Shown: in pieces, positions 54,345 to 63,755 of the stretch
Numbering within the stretch: the first letter of the stretch is position 1
Layout of the letters: every line of letters starts with the position of its first letter
Source of the DNA: Athripsodes cinereus
Lineage: Eukaryota; Arthropoda; Insecta; Trichoptera; Leptoceridae
Length of the DNA: 64,000 bases
Assembly (NCBI GenBank): GCA_947579605.1
Contig: OX388319.1
Location: forward strand, 21,527,447-21,591,446
Direction: 5' to 3'
Made by a program: the position numbers and the translations under genes
Notes under the pieces: generated by a model
What the model was told of the DNA's origin: nothing
What the model saw: the letters and a program-made list of their open reading frames with translations, nothing else
Databases searched by the model: none

Positions 54345-54685
54345 CTGACTCGGCAAACATTATTTTGCCATATACATTATGCCACATACATTTGTCATAT
54401 ACTAATATTGCTATTAAAAAATAGGAGTTGATGGTAGAAGTGTGAAAATTTAACACTGTATGTATTTTTTAATGCCTCACCATGAAAAATAAGAAAATAA
54501 AACATTGTCCAAAAATTTTTTAAAAATATCGGGGAGGACCACCCTTCACTTATAGGGGTATGAAAAATACATGTTGGCTGATTCTCAGACCTACCCGATA
54601 AGCACACAAAATTCCATTAAAATCGGTTCAGCCGTTTCGGTATGATAACAAACACCGTGACACGAGAATTTTATATATTAGACGT
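54345..54685 (+). repeat. CTAGCTG-type dispersed repeat, different subfamily
   Basis: Begins CTAGCTGACTCGGCAAACAT, continues with AAAATCGGTTCAGCCGTTTC and ends GACACGAGAATTTTATATAT TAGA. It has the same terminal plan as 33,749-34,030 with a different middle. Confidence 0.6.
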
Positions 54686-54689
54686 ATCA

Positions 54690-55550
54690 AATGTACTAGT
54701 TAATTAGACAATATTATAGTATTTTATTTGGTTTGCTGTAAGAAATTGTCATGTACCAATAAGCTTGCCAATGGAGTATGTAATTAAAGATCATGTAAAT
54801 TGTTTATGTATTATGTATCCAATAATGAGTTTTTATAATTTTTTTTACATATAGAACCAATTTCTGGAGTCATAACAGTGTTTTTATAAGTTATCATATA
54901 ATTGCGTGTATTTAGGTAATCACACACCTAATTATAGTTTGCATAGTAATATTCTTTATGCAAATGATAATCTTAGCAATTTATTGTAAAGAAATGTTTT
55001 ACTTTCGCCCTAGTCACGAAAATTGGACACACAGCATGCCTACAAACATTAATAACCAAAACTCATTTCATAACGATACAGAAGTTGCATATATCCAGGA
55101 GTAAACGTTTATATAAAACAAAAAATATTATCATATGGATATGTGATTGTTGCCTAATAGCACCTTTCTTCCGTGCACAAAGGTTCCGATGGCCAGGACG
55201 TCCCTTTTTTCACAATATACTATGTATTTCTATTACAACGACATCAGAGCGCTTCGAATGTTATGGGCTAAGGTGAAAAAAATGGCGCAAAGACGCTCCT
55301 AATGAAAGAGGATAGTTTCTACTCTGTACTCCCGGGAAGATCATGAGAGGACAATTGGTTGAGATTCTTTTCATTATAACTCACTCTTTGGCCTATCCAC
55401 TAGATAAAGGCTAAGCACTTCATACATTTATGTATAATGACTTTATTCGACGCATAACATTTACCTGTATTATTACTAAATATTGAAATATACTTCTGCA
55501 TCAACCAGCTAACATCACTCCGTTTCCCTTTTAAAATAGGCAGGGACGAT
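54690..55550. other. AT-rich stretch with a GC-richer patch at 55,150-55,420
   Basis: The patch includes CGATGGCCAGGACGTCCC and CACTCTTTGGCCTATCCACT. It may be eroded retroelement sequence, but no reading frame is convincing. Confidence 0.3.
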
Positions 55551-55554
55551 ACGT

Positions 55555-55675
55555 CAAAACAATCTTAACTTTTCACATTTATTCTCGTCACAACTCTCGT
55601 CTTAATTCCGCTCATTACTCTTATGTCTTCATTCATTCCTCACCCTTCTTCTTTCAAACTTTTCCATCTCTTCGT
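55555..55675 (-). pseudogene. RTE-1 scrap (NEDIR region)
   Basis: Minus strand, allowing small shifts: RRRVRNE, then EDIRVMSGIKTRVVTRINVK. It parallels RVRNEDIRRMSG and the following VVDRMRVNK of the copy at 16,225-16,310. Stops and indels abolish the frame. Confidence 0.55.
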
Positions 55676-56008
55676 AGTAGAAACATATTATATACATAGA
55701 TACATTGTACTTGTATATATTAATTAAGATAAATTGGTTCATTAGTAAAAAGCAAACAAAATAAATATATAAAACATTTCAAAAACTCCTACCTACATAT
55801 TTTATGCAGTAAATTTTAAAGTACGAGATCTGGCTATTAAATAACAAGACTGGCTCTGTAAAACCTCTTATTTCTAACTTGGACAGATTTGGTTATTTTT
55901 TCCTTCAATATAGGTACACTCTTTCTCTATCCCTACAACTTTTCACATGAATATTTCATTGTTCGTGACTGTGCTGGAAGTCTTTCCTGCGAAATCTATC
56001 AAAACTTT

Positions 56009-56160
56009 TACCTCATTGAGGCATTCAGTGTATATATTATCGATGAATTCAATATGCAGAGTAGACTATTTGTGCTGTTTTACGTAATTTGCCTTTTGCA
56101 AAACACTGAAAAATTTACAAAGGGGAGTGAAGGCCTTTTCTTTACCGGCGACTTCACAGA
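56009..56160 (-). repeat. Family S repeat, degraded
   Basis: TTACCTCATTGAGGCATTCA, CGTAATTTGCCTTTTGCAAA, GGGGAGTGAAGGCC and TTTCTTTACCGGCGACTTCA in reverse S order. Confidence 0.5.
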
Positions 56161-56169
56161 CATTACCAA

Positions 56170-56445
56170 CATTTACTTGCATTCTGATTAAAGGTTAAAG
56201 TTATAAATTCTGGTTAAAGAAAACACTATCATCGTTGTTACAATTTGTGAGATATAAAAAACTATACCTATGTACATCATGTAAAATAATTGACAATGAT
56301 TCATGAAGTCAACTTTTCATAGACTAGAGAGAGTTGAAATATAAATAAATTGTCACCTAAACGGATAAATAGGAGTCCTTGGACTCCTGAATTATCCGAC
56401 AAATAAAGTTATTTCAACAATTTTCATGGATCTATCTATACCTCT
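56170..56445. other. AT-rich stretch, short hairpin at 56,355-56,400
   Basis: CGGATAAATAGGAGTCC and GGACTCCTGAATTATCCG can pair as a hairpin of about 15 bp. Its role is unknown. Confidence 0.45.
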
Positions 56446-56449
56446 AAAT

Positions 56450-56570
56450 AAACTCTATTCATCATCTTTTCACTCCAAATGTACAAATCATAGCAAACTA
56501 ATTTTTACGCATTCTTTCCACGACACTTTTTTATGGATACTCCTTTGATCATTATCATTTTCACGACGTA
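56450..56570 (-). pseudogene. RTE-1 scrap (SVV.RMR...LRWF region)
   Basis: The minus strand reads SVVERMRKN near 56,525 and then tracks the LRWFGHVER nucleotides with substitutions. It lies about 0.8 kb from another RTE-1 scrap in the same orientation, possibly one old insertion. Confidence 0.45.
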
Positions 56571-56621
56571 ATCTTAATAGTTTCTCTATACCTATGCATT
56601 TTTAAAAATTTCAGTTTATTT

Positions 56622-56660
56622 TTTATCACTGCTTCATATTTTTATCACTGCTTCATATTC
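56622..56660. repeat. Two-unit 19-bp tandem repeat
   Basis: TTTATCACTGCTTCATATT occurs twice in a row. Confidence 0.85.
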
Positions 56661-56901
56661 AAACTTTTCAGCCTTATTACATTAAATAAACTCACAAAAT
56701 ATATTTGCATACATTCAGACGACTACAGCAACTTGCGATCCACATTTTTTTTTACCAAAAACGTATAAAGTTACCACCAACATAGACTTTAAGCTACTAA
56801 AAAATACGTTCTTATTTTTATTCTGGCGGTTATCTCCGATATATTATTTTAGTAATGTACTGTACTGAATACAAAAGAAATGTTTTAAATAATAATACAA
56901 C

Positions 56902-56938
56902 GCACGATGGTGCTATTAACAAAATGGCACCATCGTGC
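56902..56938. repeat. 12-bp perfect inverted repeat
   Basis: GCACGATGGTGC at 56,902-56,913 pairs with GCACCATCGTGC at 56,927-56,938 around a 13-nt loop. It lies just upstream of the CR1-like fragment and shares ACAACGCACGATG with the palindrome at 58,911. Confidence 0.7.
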
Positions 56939-56939
56939 C

Positions 56940-57175
56940 TCACAGAGCTTGGTCCCCTTGACTCGACCTCTAGAAGACCTCTGCGCTCTTCGGAACTGGC
57001 CGTGAATAGATTTACTGCGCCCAATAGAGCCGGTAAGTCTAACTTCTATGAGAGGCCCTTTGGTGTTGTTGGACCGGTTATGTGGAATCGCCTACCGGTG
57101 CTTCTGAGAGATAGTCAGACATTCACAAGCTTCAGAAGCAAATTAAAAACTGAACTCTTTACTGGCGCCCTTTAG
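56940..57175 (+). pseudogene. CR1/L2-like reverse-transcriptase C-terminus, second copy
   Basis: The frame carries RRPLRSSELAVNRFTAPN, then ERPFGVVGPVMWNRLPVLL, RDSQTFTSFRSKLKTELF and a stop after TGAL. It has the same LRS ... GP..WN.LP ... LR ... F...LKT.LF tail as at 27,745 but is clearly a different family by sequence. Upstream codons in the open frame come from other DNA. The 3' UTR begins ACGGTCTAGGGACTG and has AAACGGCG as in the other copy. Confidence 0.75.
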
Positions 57176-57184
57176 ACGGTCTAG

Positions 57185-57700
57185 GGACTGTTAAACGGCG
57201 TCGAAAATAAAATATATCATCCAAAATCATCATCCTCATCAAAGATGCTGACTTATGTTCATAATGAATTCTAGGTACATATGAGATGATGATATCCAAT
57301 TATTTATTTCTTGTTTCATCCCTCTCTTTCTCTCATCGGTCGTTTCTTCAATTCTGGAGACCGTGAATTCCAGTTATGCCCTCAAAGACAACCCTGGCTA
57401 TTTACGATGCAGTACAATTGACGGAGTCATAACACAATCTGCTTGATTTGATCGGACCAACAGACTTTAAATCGGGAAACCCGGGTCCCATTTCACTCGC
57501 TCTCATCTTAATCCACCTTTACAACAAAAGAATATAATTTACTGTGGAGATGTCTGGGGCGTATTTGGGTTAATTCCAAATCCAAATTTATCATTTGAGA
57601 TCCAAAAAACTTTCATGAGAGTCCTATCATGTTGAGAGTCCTATCATGTTCAGCCCTTCGATAATGTCATACACATACGAGAAATGTATCATAATCTATC
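57185..57700. other. Mixed stretch, possible SINE-T tail at 57,545-57,600
   Basis: GGGGCGTATTTGGGTTAATT and CCAAATCCAAATT resemble the SINE-T 3' hairpin. A 17-bp direct repeat (GAGAGTCCTATCATGTT) lies at about 57,617-57,650. Confidence 0.4.
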
Positions 57701-57704
57701 CTAT

Positions 57705-57840
57705 TTACACCATCACAGCATCACCTACAAGTAGGAGAGCTAGCAGAGCTTACAGAATGGATGGTACACCACATCCCTTATATGAAATTAGACAGCCGAA
57801 AACTTACAGAAAAGAGTGCGAAACTTATTATTTATCAGAG
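57705..57840 (-). repeat. Family S repeat with deletions
   Basis: CACCATCACAGCATCACCTA, CAAGTAGGAGAGCTAGCAGA, CAGAATGGATGGTACACC and CCGAAAACTTACAGAAAAGA in reverse S order. Confidence 0.6.
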
Positions 57841-57844
57841 ATTT

Positions 57845-58290
57845 TATTTCTCTATAATATTATATTCATCATGTATTACTCTCTCAAGCTTTTAAGCTCT
57901 ATGTCACGATGTGCACTGATAACAATATATTTTCTTTACAAAAGCTTAATATAGTTCTTTACAAGTCTGGTATATCCGATATTTTTTCATTCAAAAACAA
58001 ATTATAATAATATCTTAATACGAGTATCTATGCATACATAGTGTAAGTATTCCCCTTGTGTACTGAGAATTATGTCATCTTTTCTTATTTTCCGTAACAA
58101 AATTAAACTCGTGGTCAGAATATATAATTTCAAATATTATGTTTTTGAAGAGTTATTATAACATACTATTTAAGTAGTTTTGGTAAAGTTTTTTTTATAT
58201 CAATAAGACGAGAATTTTTTTATTTATTTATTTAAAAAAAAATATTATTTGTGTGGCATACTAAGTCAAACAAGATAAAATAACTAGAGT
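57845..58290. other. AT-rich stretch without supported features
   Basis: Low-complexity T and A runs only. Confidence 0.4.
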
Positions 58291-58296
58291 TAGTGC

Positions 58297-58345
58297 AAGC
58301 CTGATGATGAGAATGGTAGCTCCTGAAAACCAGCTTACGATCAAA
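58297..58345 (+). ncRNA. Decayed hammerhead-like motif (Penelope-type remnant)
   Basis: AAGC, CTGATGA (58,301-58,307), an extra T, a weak GAG/CTC stem II, GAA, then GCTT that could pair with AAGC as stem I. Stem III is not complementary, so activity is unlikely. Tail sequence ACCAGCTTAC relates it to 11,495 and 36,379. Confidence 0.45.
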
Positions 58346-58349
58346 GTCC

Positions 58350-58905
58350 TGTGAAAGTGTTTTATTTTTACTAATTTAACATGAACTTAAATGATAGAGT
58401 TTCGAACGTACCTATAACAGAAAATTGAGAGATCTCGAGAACAAATAGGTTCTGTAACTGCAAAACTACTTCATATTCATGATTCTCGCACCTTATCATC
58501 TAAGTATCTGGCAATATGATATTTAGTTAATCAGACATTCTGATTGGTGAACCACGTTTACACAATGTAACATTGTGCAAAATCTTATCGAGAGAAGCAA
58601 GAAAAGCATTCCAACGCTTACAAACTGGTTCTAGCTGGCTTAAGTGATCACTTTCGGTGTCTATGGACAACGATCAACAATTCCGTCATTCTCACTATTA
58701 CGATATATGGTCTAACAATCGAGAATCATTTATTACAAACCATAGAGGTAAAATTTTCTTGGGATTTCATATTTCAGATCTTTAATGGATTAAGATCCTT
58801 CCGTCTCCCGTCTAAATGGTGTCGGAACAAGTTAGTTTGATACTCTGTCGACGGCTAGTTTGATCAGTCAGCAACAACATTATTTTTTTATTATTTCACT
58901 GGATT
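58350..58905. other. Stretch without supported features
   Basis: Slightly GC-richer than average. No repeat family or protein motif recognised. Confidence 0.35.
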
Positions 58906-58924
58906 TGGATACAACGCACGATGT

Positions 58925-58981
58925 CAAAACCAATTTATATGCCATTTTGTTCTGAACAAAATGGCATATAAATTGGTTTTG
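58925..58981. repeat. Perfect 28-bp palindrome with one-base spacer
   Basis: Arms at 58,925-58,952 and 58,954-58,981 pair throughout (CAAAACCAATTTATATGCCA and the following TTTTGTTC with their inverses). It is a potential cruciform; it may be two fused transposon ends. Confidence 0.9.
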
Positions 58982-58989
58982 GAATTAAA

Positions 58990-59625
58990 AAAACCAAAAT
59001 GTAGGTATAACCTGTTGCCTTGAGAAATAAGGGACATTACTTCAACAAGAAAATTTAAAAAGTTGATTTCTTAATAGATGAGGGTAGCGATAAATGTAAG
59101 GAAATATTTTCTTTGTTGGTGTAGAGTTGTGAGTGTTCTTGTTTTAATGTTTTTATGTGTTTTTATTTATGTTTTTACTTTTGTAATTTCTTTGTTGTTT
59201 GTTGTTAAGTAATGAACTTATATCAAATAGGAATAAAGTTGTTTTTTAGGCTTATTATAAACATCTAGATTCATCTCAATAAAATAGGTCAAAGCATTTT
59301 CCAAACATAGGTAATACTTTTCCCGTCCTATTATAAACACAATCTGCATAAAGTCCCAATTGTAACATTGGACATAGATAATTTTATACACATAGTGAGC
59401 ACTGACGTCACAATTGCAAGTACCTACGTCAGACAGTATGCTGGCTTCACAGTGTGAAATAGTTTTATTACGTCTGTATAAGCGCACATATTATATTTAT
59501 GATTATACTCCATATAATTTATTAAGCCGATATACCTGTTTTATCTCAGGAATAAACTTCAATCTAACAAATTAACTCTTTTAGATGGTATTGATTGAGT
59601 TGATTTTCATTCTGTAAAACTTCAT
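58990..59625. other. AT-rich stretch, T-rich UTR-like part at 59,090-59,215
   Basis: The T-rich part resembles non-LTR 3' UTRs in style. No motif confirms this. Confidence 0.3.
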
Positions 59626-59630
59626 ATTTA

Positions 59631-59935
59631 TTTATGAAAATAAACACAAACTGTTGGAGTATTACTATATCTAATAATAGATACCTGGTTTCGACTGTCA
59701 TTTTATAATGACACCAGACCCCCTAGACAAACCGCACTTGGCGATCGACTACAAGCGAATTTTTGACAATAACCACAACAATAACGCATAATTACACGGT
59801 ACATTGTAGGTAGATTGTCGAAAAGTTCGTCAGTAGTCGATCGCCAAGTGCGGTTTTTCTACGGCCCCAGGTTACTGTACTTATTATTAAATTAAGTAAA
59901 ACTCAAACAGTTTGTGTTTATTTCCATAAATTACT
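59631..59935. mobile_element. MITE family K, copy 4, interrupted
   Basis: AAATAAACACAAACTGTTGG at the left pairs with AACTCAAACAGTTTGTGTTT at the right. AACCTGG/CCAGGTT inner motifs are separated by the nested palindromic element. Confidence 0.75.
59715..59868. mobile_element. Palindromic element nested in MITE K
   Basis: 23-bp perfect arms at 59,729-59,751 and 59,834-59,856 (AAACCGCACTTGGCGATCGA and CTA). Weaker pairing continues outward to CCCCCTAGA and TCTACGGCC. CCAG occurs at both outer limits and could be a target duplication. It is unlike any other family in the window. Confidence 0.7.
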
Positions 59936-59939
59936 TTCA

Positions 59940-60740
59940 GATAGTTTATAAGTGCTTTTAATAAGAAAGAACTAAAATGTAGGGTAATTATTTAAAAACT
60001 GGCAACACCATGATTCAAATATTATTGACAATTCTATCATAGTCTGATGTAAAATATTAGTATTTTTTTCATATAATCTAATTTTTATTATAACCAAATG
60101 TTATATTTTTCCCAAACACAAATCTGGATATTATAAATCAAGACATGATGTTTTATCTGCACCTTGATATAATTTATTCAATTTCTGTACAAATCTGATA
60201 ACAGTGATATAATATCTGTCAATAAATAAGATATTTAAAATTACTTTAGCTTAAAAGTCTGTACAAAGCAATAGACTTTGTATAGAGCGTATTATTTTTT
60301 ATTTATCTTGTCTAACTATGGTGTTTAAAAATACATACAAATATACAAACGATCACAAATATTATATTATATTTCACCGTATTGCCAACACAATGTTGAG
60401 AATGCACTATGACAATATTGTCCAATCGATAGATTTGCCGGTCTGGTTAACAATGCAGTGGTCAATACCTACACTGTATTCTTTATAACGATGCGATGTT
60501 TGAATTTCCCTCCGTGAATTTTTTTGTAGATATGTAATATCACTCGTTTCTATAAGTTTTTAAATATCTTGTGATAGCCAAGTCTTGTAAAAAACGTTTA
60601 ACATCACGAATAAAATTATAAAAATATGCATTCAGGTGAATTAAAAGTTTTCGTCATTTTTCAGGAAACATGTAAATTTAACACCCAAAACTTTCATATA
60701 TTATAAAGCTTAGAAAAGAAAACATCACCTTATTTGATAG
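59940..60740. other. AT-rich stretch without supported features
   Basis: No motif recognised. Confidence 0.4.
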
Positions 60741-60744
60741 TGCC

Positions 60745-60815
60745 CTGGAGGGACATGAACCCGCCACGCATCCCTTTCGTGAGGTGTGCCTTGTCCAATT
60801 AAGCTACCCCTTGAA
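60745..60815 (-). repeat. tRNA-related sequence (SINE head or tRNA pseudogene)
   Basis: On the minus strand GGGGTAGCTTAATTGGACAA gives a consensus A box, and GGGTTCATGTCC stands at the B-box position, about 35 nt on, with one mismatch. The acceptor ends do not pair and the T stem has a mismatch, so it is not a functional tRNA. The body does not match SINE-A or SINE-T, so it may be a third family. Confidence 0.6.
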
Positions 60816-60819
60816 TTTA

Positions 60820-61395
60820 GGCCTCGAAATTATCTCTTATAAGCCCCAATGACAGCTTCACGTATAGGTATTGTTCAGAGATATCTAATATGGGTACCGC
60901 ATACTGGATACTTCCAAGTGTGGGTAGATATAACTGTGCCTTACAAATGTACATATGTGACCTCATACAATAGTTAGTTGTAAAAATAATATCGATAATC
61001 ATTCTTCAAAACTTATTCTATCTACAGTTTTTTTTGTTGTTGTTAATTTGATGTTCATCTTCGAATTAAGGTATATTTCAAGCAAATATTAAATAGAAGA
61101 ATATGCATGAGGAACCATACGAAAGTATGATGAGTTTAACTTGATACAAAATTTAATTATCGTCATAGGCGCCTTTCCAATCACACTTCTAAGTTTATGA
61201 ACTTCAAGTAAATTTCATAGACCGACAATAATTATTATTAACATTAAACAGTGTTTTTCATGGTAAAATGTTTATAGATCGTTAAATGAGATAAGATTGA
61301 AATAAACAGATGCGGTACATAATTAAATTATTCGGTAATTAATAAACATAATTTTGTATGTGTAGATATAATTCTTCTACATACTCGTATATCTT
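60820..61395. other. AT-rich stretch without supported features
   Basis: No motif recognised. Confidence 0.4.
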
Positions 61396-61399
61396 TCCT

Positions 61400-61715
61400 T
61401 GACGTATTTTTACATGCTTACTTTTTGTATTAACATACTTTTGTATTAAAATTGAAATATTTATTCTAGACCTTTTTTTAAATTTAATTCTTATTATTAT
61501 CATTATTTTTATTGTATAATTTTTAATATTGGTTTTGATTGTGGTTTTGTAATGCATATGACTGTGCGATTGTTTTATTTTTTTGTTGTTGTCCGTTATA
61601 CTTTTTGTTGGACATGTAAAGTACATACATGATGATTTTAATGAAAGGATGATATTATGGCCATAACATCCAACGGGATGAGCCGCCATTAAAAAGGCTC
61701 ACGCCGTGAATTATG
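61400..61715 (+). repeat. T-rich LINE 3' UTR-like segment
   Basis: ATT-rich sequence ends with CGGGATGAGCCGCCATTAAA and AAGGCTCACGCCGTGAATTA. The GGCTCACGCCGTG part recurs in reverse at 44,010-44,030 beside a TTTTA run, which suggests a shared retroelement 3' end. The minus-strand 116-codon frame here is low complexity, not a gene. Confidence 0.4.
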
Positions 61716-61730
61716 ATTAGTAAATATATT

Positions 61731-61905
61731 TTTTTAGAAAAAGAGATATATCTGGGTTTTGTTATAAACCCAAATACAACCTTATACACCTTTCACATTA
61801 AGCTAAAAACTTGTGTCGTGAAAGGGAAATTTGCCGGCATCTGTTATCGAACCGTGGACCCCTTGTTCATGAAATTGAGACCTTGAGGCTAGCGACGAAT
61901 TCAAA
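61731..61905 (-). repeat. SINE-T, full-length diverged copy
   Basis: GAGATATATCTGGGTTTTGT (3' hairpin), ACAACCTTATACACCTTTCA, GTGTCGTGAAAGGGAAATTT, a reversed B box TTATCGAACC and GAGGCTAGCGACGAATTC at the head. Confidence 0.8.
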
Positions 61906-62001
61906 AATAAATAAATAATGTTACTATTCTCGAATTGATTGGGCTGTTGCTTTCGTGGGAATGGATTTATGAGAAAAATAACGTCCTTATGAGATGCAAT
62001 A

Positions 62002-62243
62002 CCGTGTAGTCCCCGATAAAAAATTGGCCTTCCACTCATTTCTGTCAGTTCTCGAGTGTCCTACTGTAAAAGACAGGTTTTCGTTTAACATCGTGGTAAA
62101 AGACATTTAACATCTTCAGTGCAGCGATGATGAGGTATGCCACCCATCCTGAATATCTTAACTTTAAATGGCACAGAGAAGATGATTTTTTTAAAGCACC
62201 TATGTATCTTTATTACCCACAAACGGAGAGGCCAGCCGGTTAA
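62002..62243 (+). repeat. Family S repeat, full but diverged
   Basis: CCGTGTAGTCCCCGATAAAA, CGAGTGTCCTACTGTAAAAG, GATGAGGTATGCCACCCATC and ACAAACGGAGAGGCCAGCCG in S order. Confidence 0.7.
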
Positions 62244-62312
62244 TCACATAAAAAAGTTATTTTGTGTTATATTTACAAAAACGAAAAAGATATACCTACC
62301 AATGTACACAGA

Positions 62313-62522
62313 TCCGTGGAGCATCTAGTAAAGAATTGATCTCTCACACTTTTCTGTAAATTTTCGAGTGTCCTGTAAAAGGCAGCGATGAGATTTGCCA
62401 CCATCCTAAATGTCTTAATTTTTTTAATGGCACGGAGAGGACGAATTGCGTGTTTGTAACGTGCAAGTGGTCCACTGGCTGCCACACTTGTGGGATATGC
62501 CATGAAAGCAGTAGCAGTAGCA
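62313..62522 (+). repeat. Family S repeat with a deletion and an altered tail
   Basis: TCCGTGGAGCATCTAGTAAA, TCGAGTGTCCTGTAAAAGGC run straight into AGCGATGAGATTTGCC, dropping the ATGTTCG segment. The tail reads GCAGTAGCAGTAGCAG rather than a TAG run. Confidence 0.75.
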
Positions 62523-62862
62523 GCTGTTTGCGTACAGCTGATAATCATAATAATAAGTATATTTGTCACATATAAATTGTATGTAGGTATAACATGTATG
62601 TTTGTGTGACAGTACAAGATATTATAATTATATGTAGGTATACGTATGCAGGTAGAATGTATATAATATTATACATAGAGAGACAATATTGCCGCAGGTG
62701 GATGGGTAATTAATTAATTAATTAAATACAGGCAGGCAACAATAATAATAATAATACTTACGTACACCTAACATATCGACTGTCCATTTCCATAGCTCAA
62801 CAAGAAGAATTAATGTTTTGATTGAGTCAACGGTTATTTTGTAAAATTCTACTTATACCTAC

Positions 62863-63266
62863 TAGTGATGTAACGAATATTCGTATTCGCATTCGTGAAT
62901 ATTCGCATATTTCAAAGTATTCGCATTCGCATTCGTATTCGCAAAAAATATGCGAATGTTTTGCGAATATTATTTCGGTAGTAAAGTATCGTATATTGGT
63001 TAAAAGTACTGGATACTTACCCGGTACATTGTAGAAAAGGGTACTGCAAGAAAATGTTCTCTAAGAAAACCGAGGAGTTTTGAAATATTTTAAATTCCTA
63101 TACCATTTTGAAAATTCGGCGACGGGTCGGTAGAAATTTTAATGATTGAGCAATATTGTAGAAATCTAAGCAAGTCAGTATTCGCTATTCGCAATGCGAA
63201 TGTCGGCAACAAGTATTCGCATTCGCATTCGCGAATATCCAAAATCACACATTCGTTACGTCACTA
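62863..63266 (+). mobile_element. Non-autonomous hAT element 4, 404 bp with 8-bp TSD
   Basis: It begins TAGTGATGTAACGAA and ends TTCGTTACGTCACTA, flanked by ATACCTAC at 62,855-62,862 and 63,267-63,274. Subterminal regions consist of TATTCGCATTCG-type hexamers at both ends, analogous to the GCGGAT hexamers of element 3. Positions 63,017-63,142 are homologous to 9,589-9,714 of element 2. No transposase. Confidence 0.92.
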
Positions 63267-63269
63267 ATA

Positions 63270-63335
63270 CCTACTACTACTATATCATCACTGCATATCC
63301 CACAAATGGGAAAGCCGGCAATAAAACATTGTAAA
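63270..63335 (-). repeat. Family S tail, possible target of hAT element 4
   Basis: CTACTACTACTATATCATCA, CTGCATATCCCACAAATGGG and AAAGCCGGC are the S 3' block reversed, with its TAG tail next to the hAT duplication. Confidence 0.65.
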
Positions 63336-63400
63336 ACTCCATATAAACAATATATACAAAGTCATTATCAAACTAAGTTTGTTTTGGCAAGCATCAGTTT
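63335..63400. mobile_element. MITE family K fragment
   Basis: TTGTAAAACTCCATATAAAC and GTCATTATCAAACTAAG resemble inner parts of family K. Very short. Confidence 0.3.
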
Positions 63401-63417
63401 ATTTTTGTTCACAAAAA

Positions 63418-63755
63418 AAAGTAGAAATGTTTGATATTCTAGAAATCGCCAAATTTGTAATTTTGGTATATTTATATTATGCTATGATAATCTCACTATT
63501 AAAGACATATGTTGTCTTTGTCTTTGCTCTGTTCAAAACTAAACAATTCGAAGTATGAATTTGTGGAGTTCAAAATAGCTACATTATTTTTTCCATAGGT
63601 AATTAAATATTGAATATACAAAGGGAATCGTGTATTTTTATACTCATTTATTTGTGGAGTTAGAAATAGTGGCATTGATATCGTTTATTACCAATTAAAT
63701 CAAAATTTTCGAAATTTTTCGACTTGTTGAGATATGGAACTGCGCAATCGATTTA
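63418..63755. mobile_element. TIR element O, second copy, no pogo-like insert
   Basis: GTAGAAATG, ATTCTAGAAATCGCCAAATT, AAAGGGAATCGTGTATTTTT and TTATTACCAATTAAATCAAA parallel 37,511-37,805 and 38,373-38,400. The right terminus GTTGAGATATGGAACTG is intact. A separate left-end-like TGTCCATTTCCATAGCTCAA lies at 62,779. Confidence 0.7.

Noticed and set aside
61339..61689. 116-codon minus-strand open frame
   Set aside because: Very low complexity (lysine, isoleucine, threonine runs) and inside a T-rich retroelement UTR-like segment.
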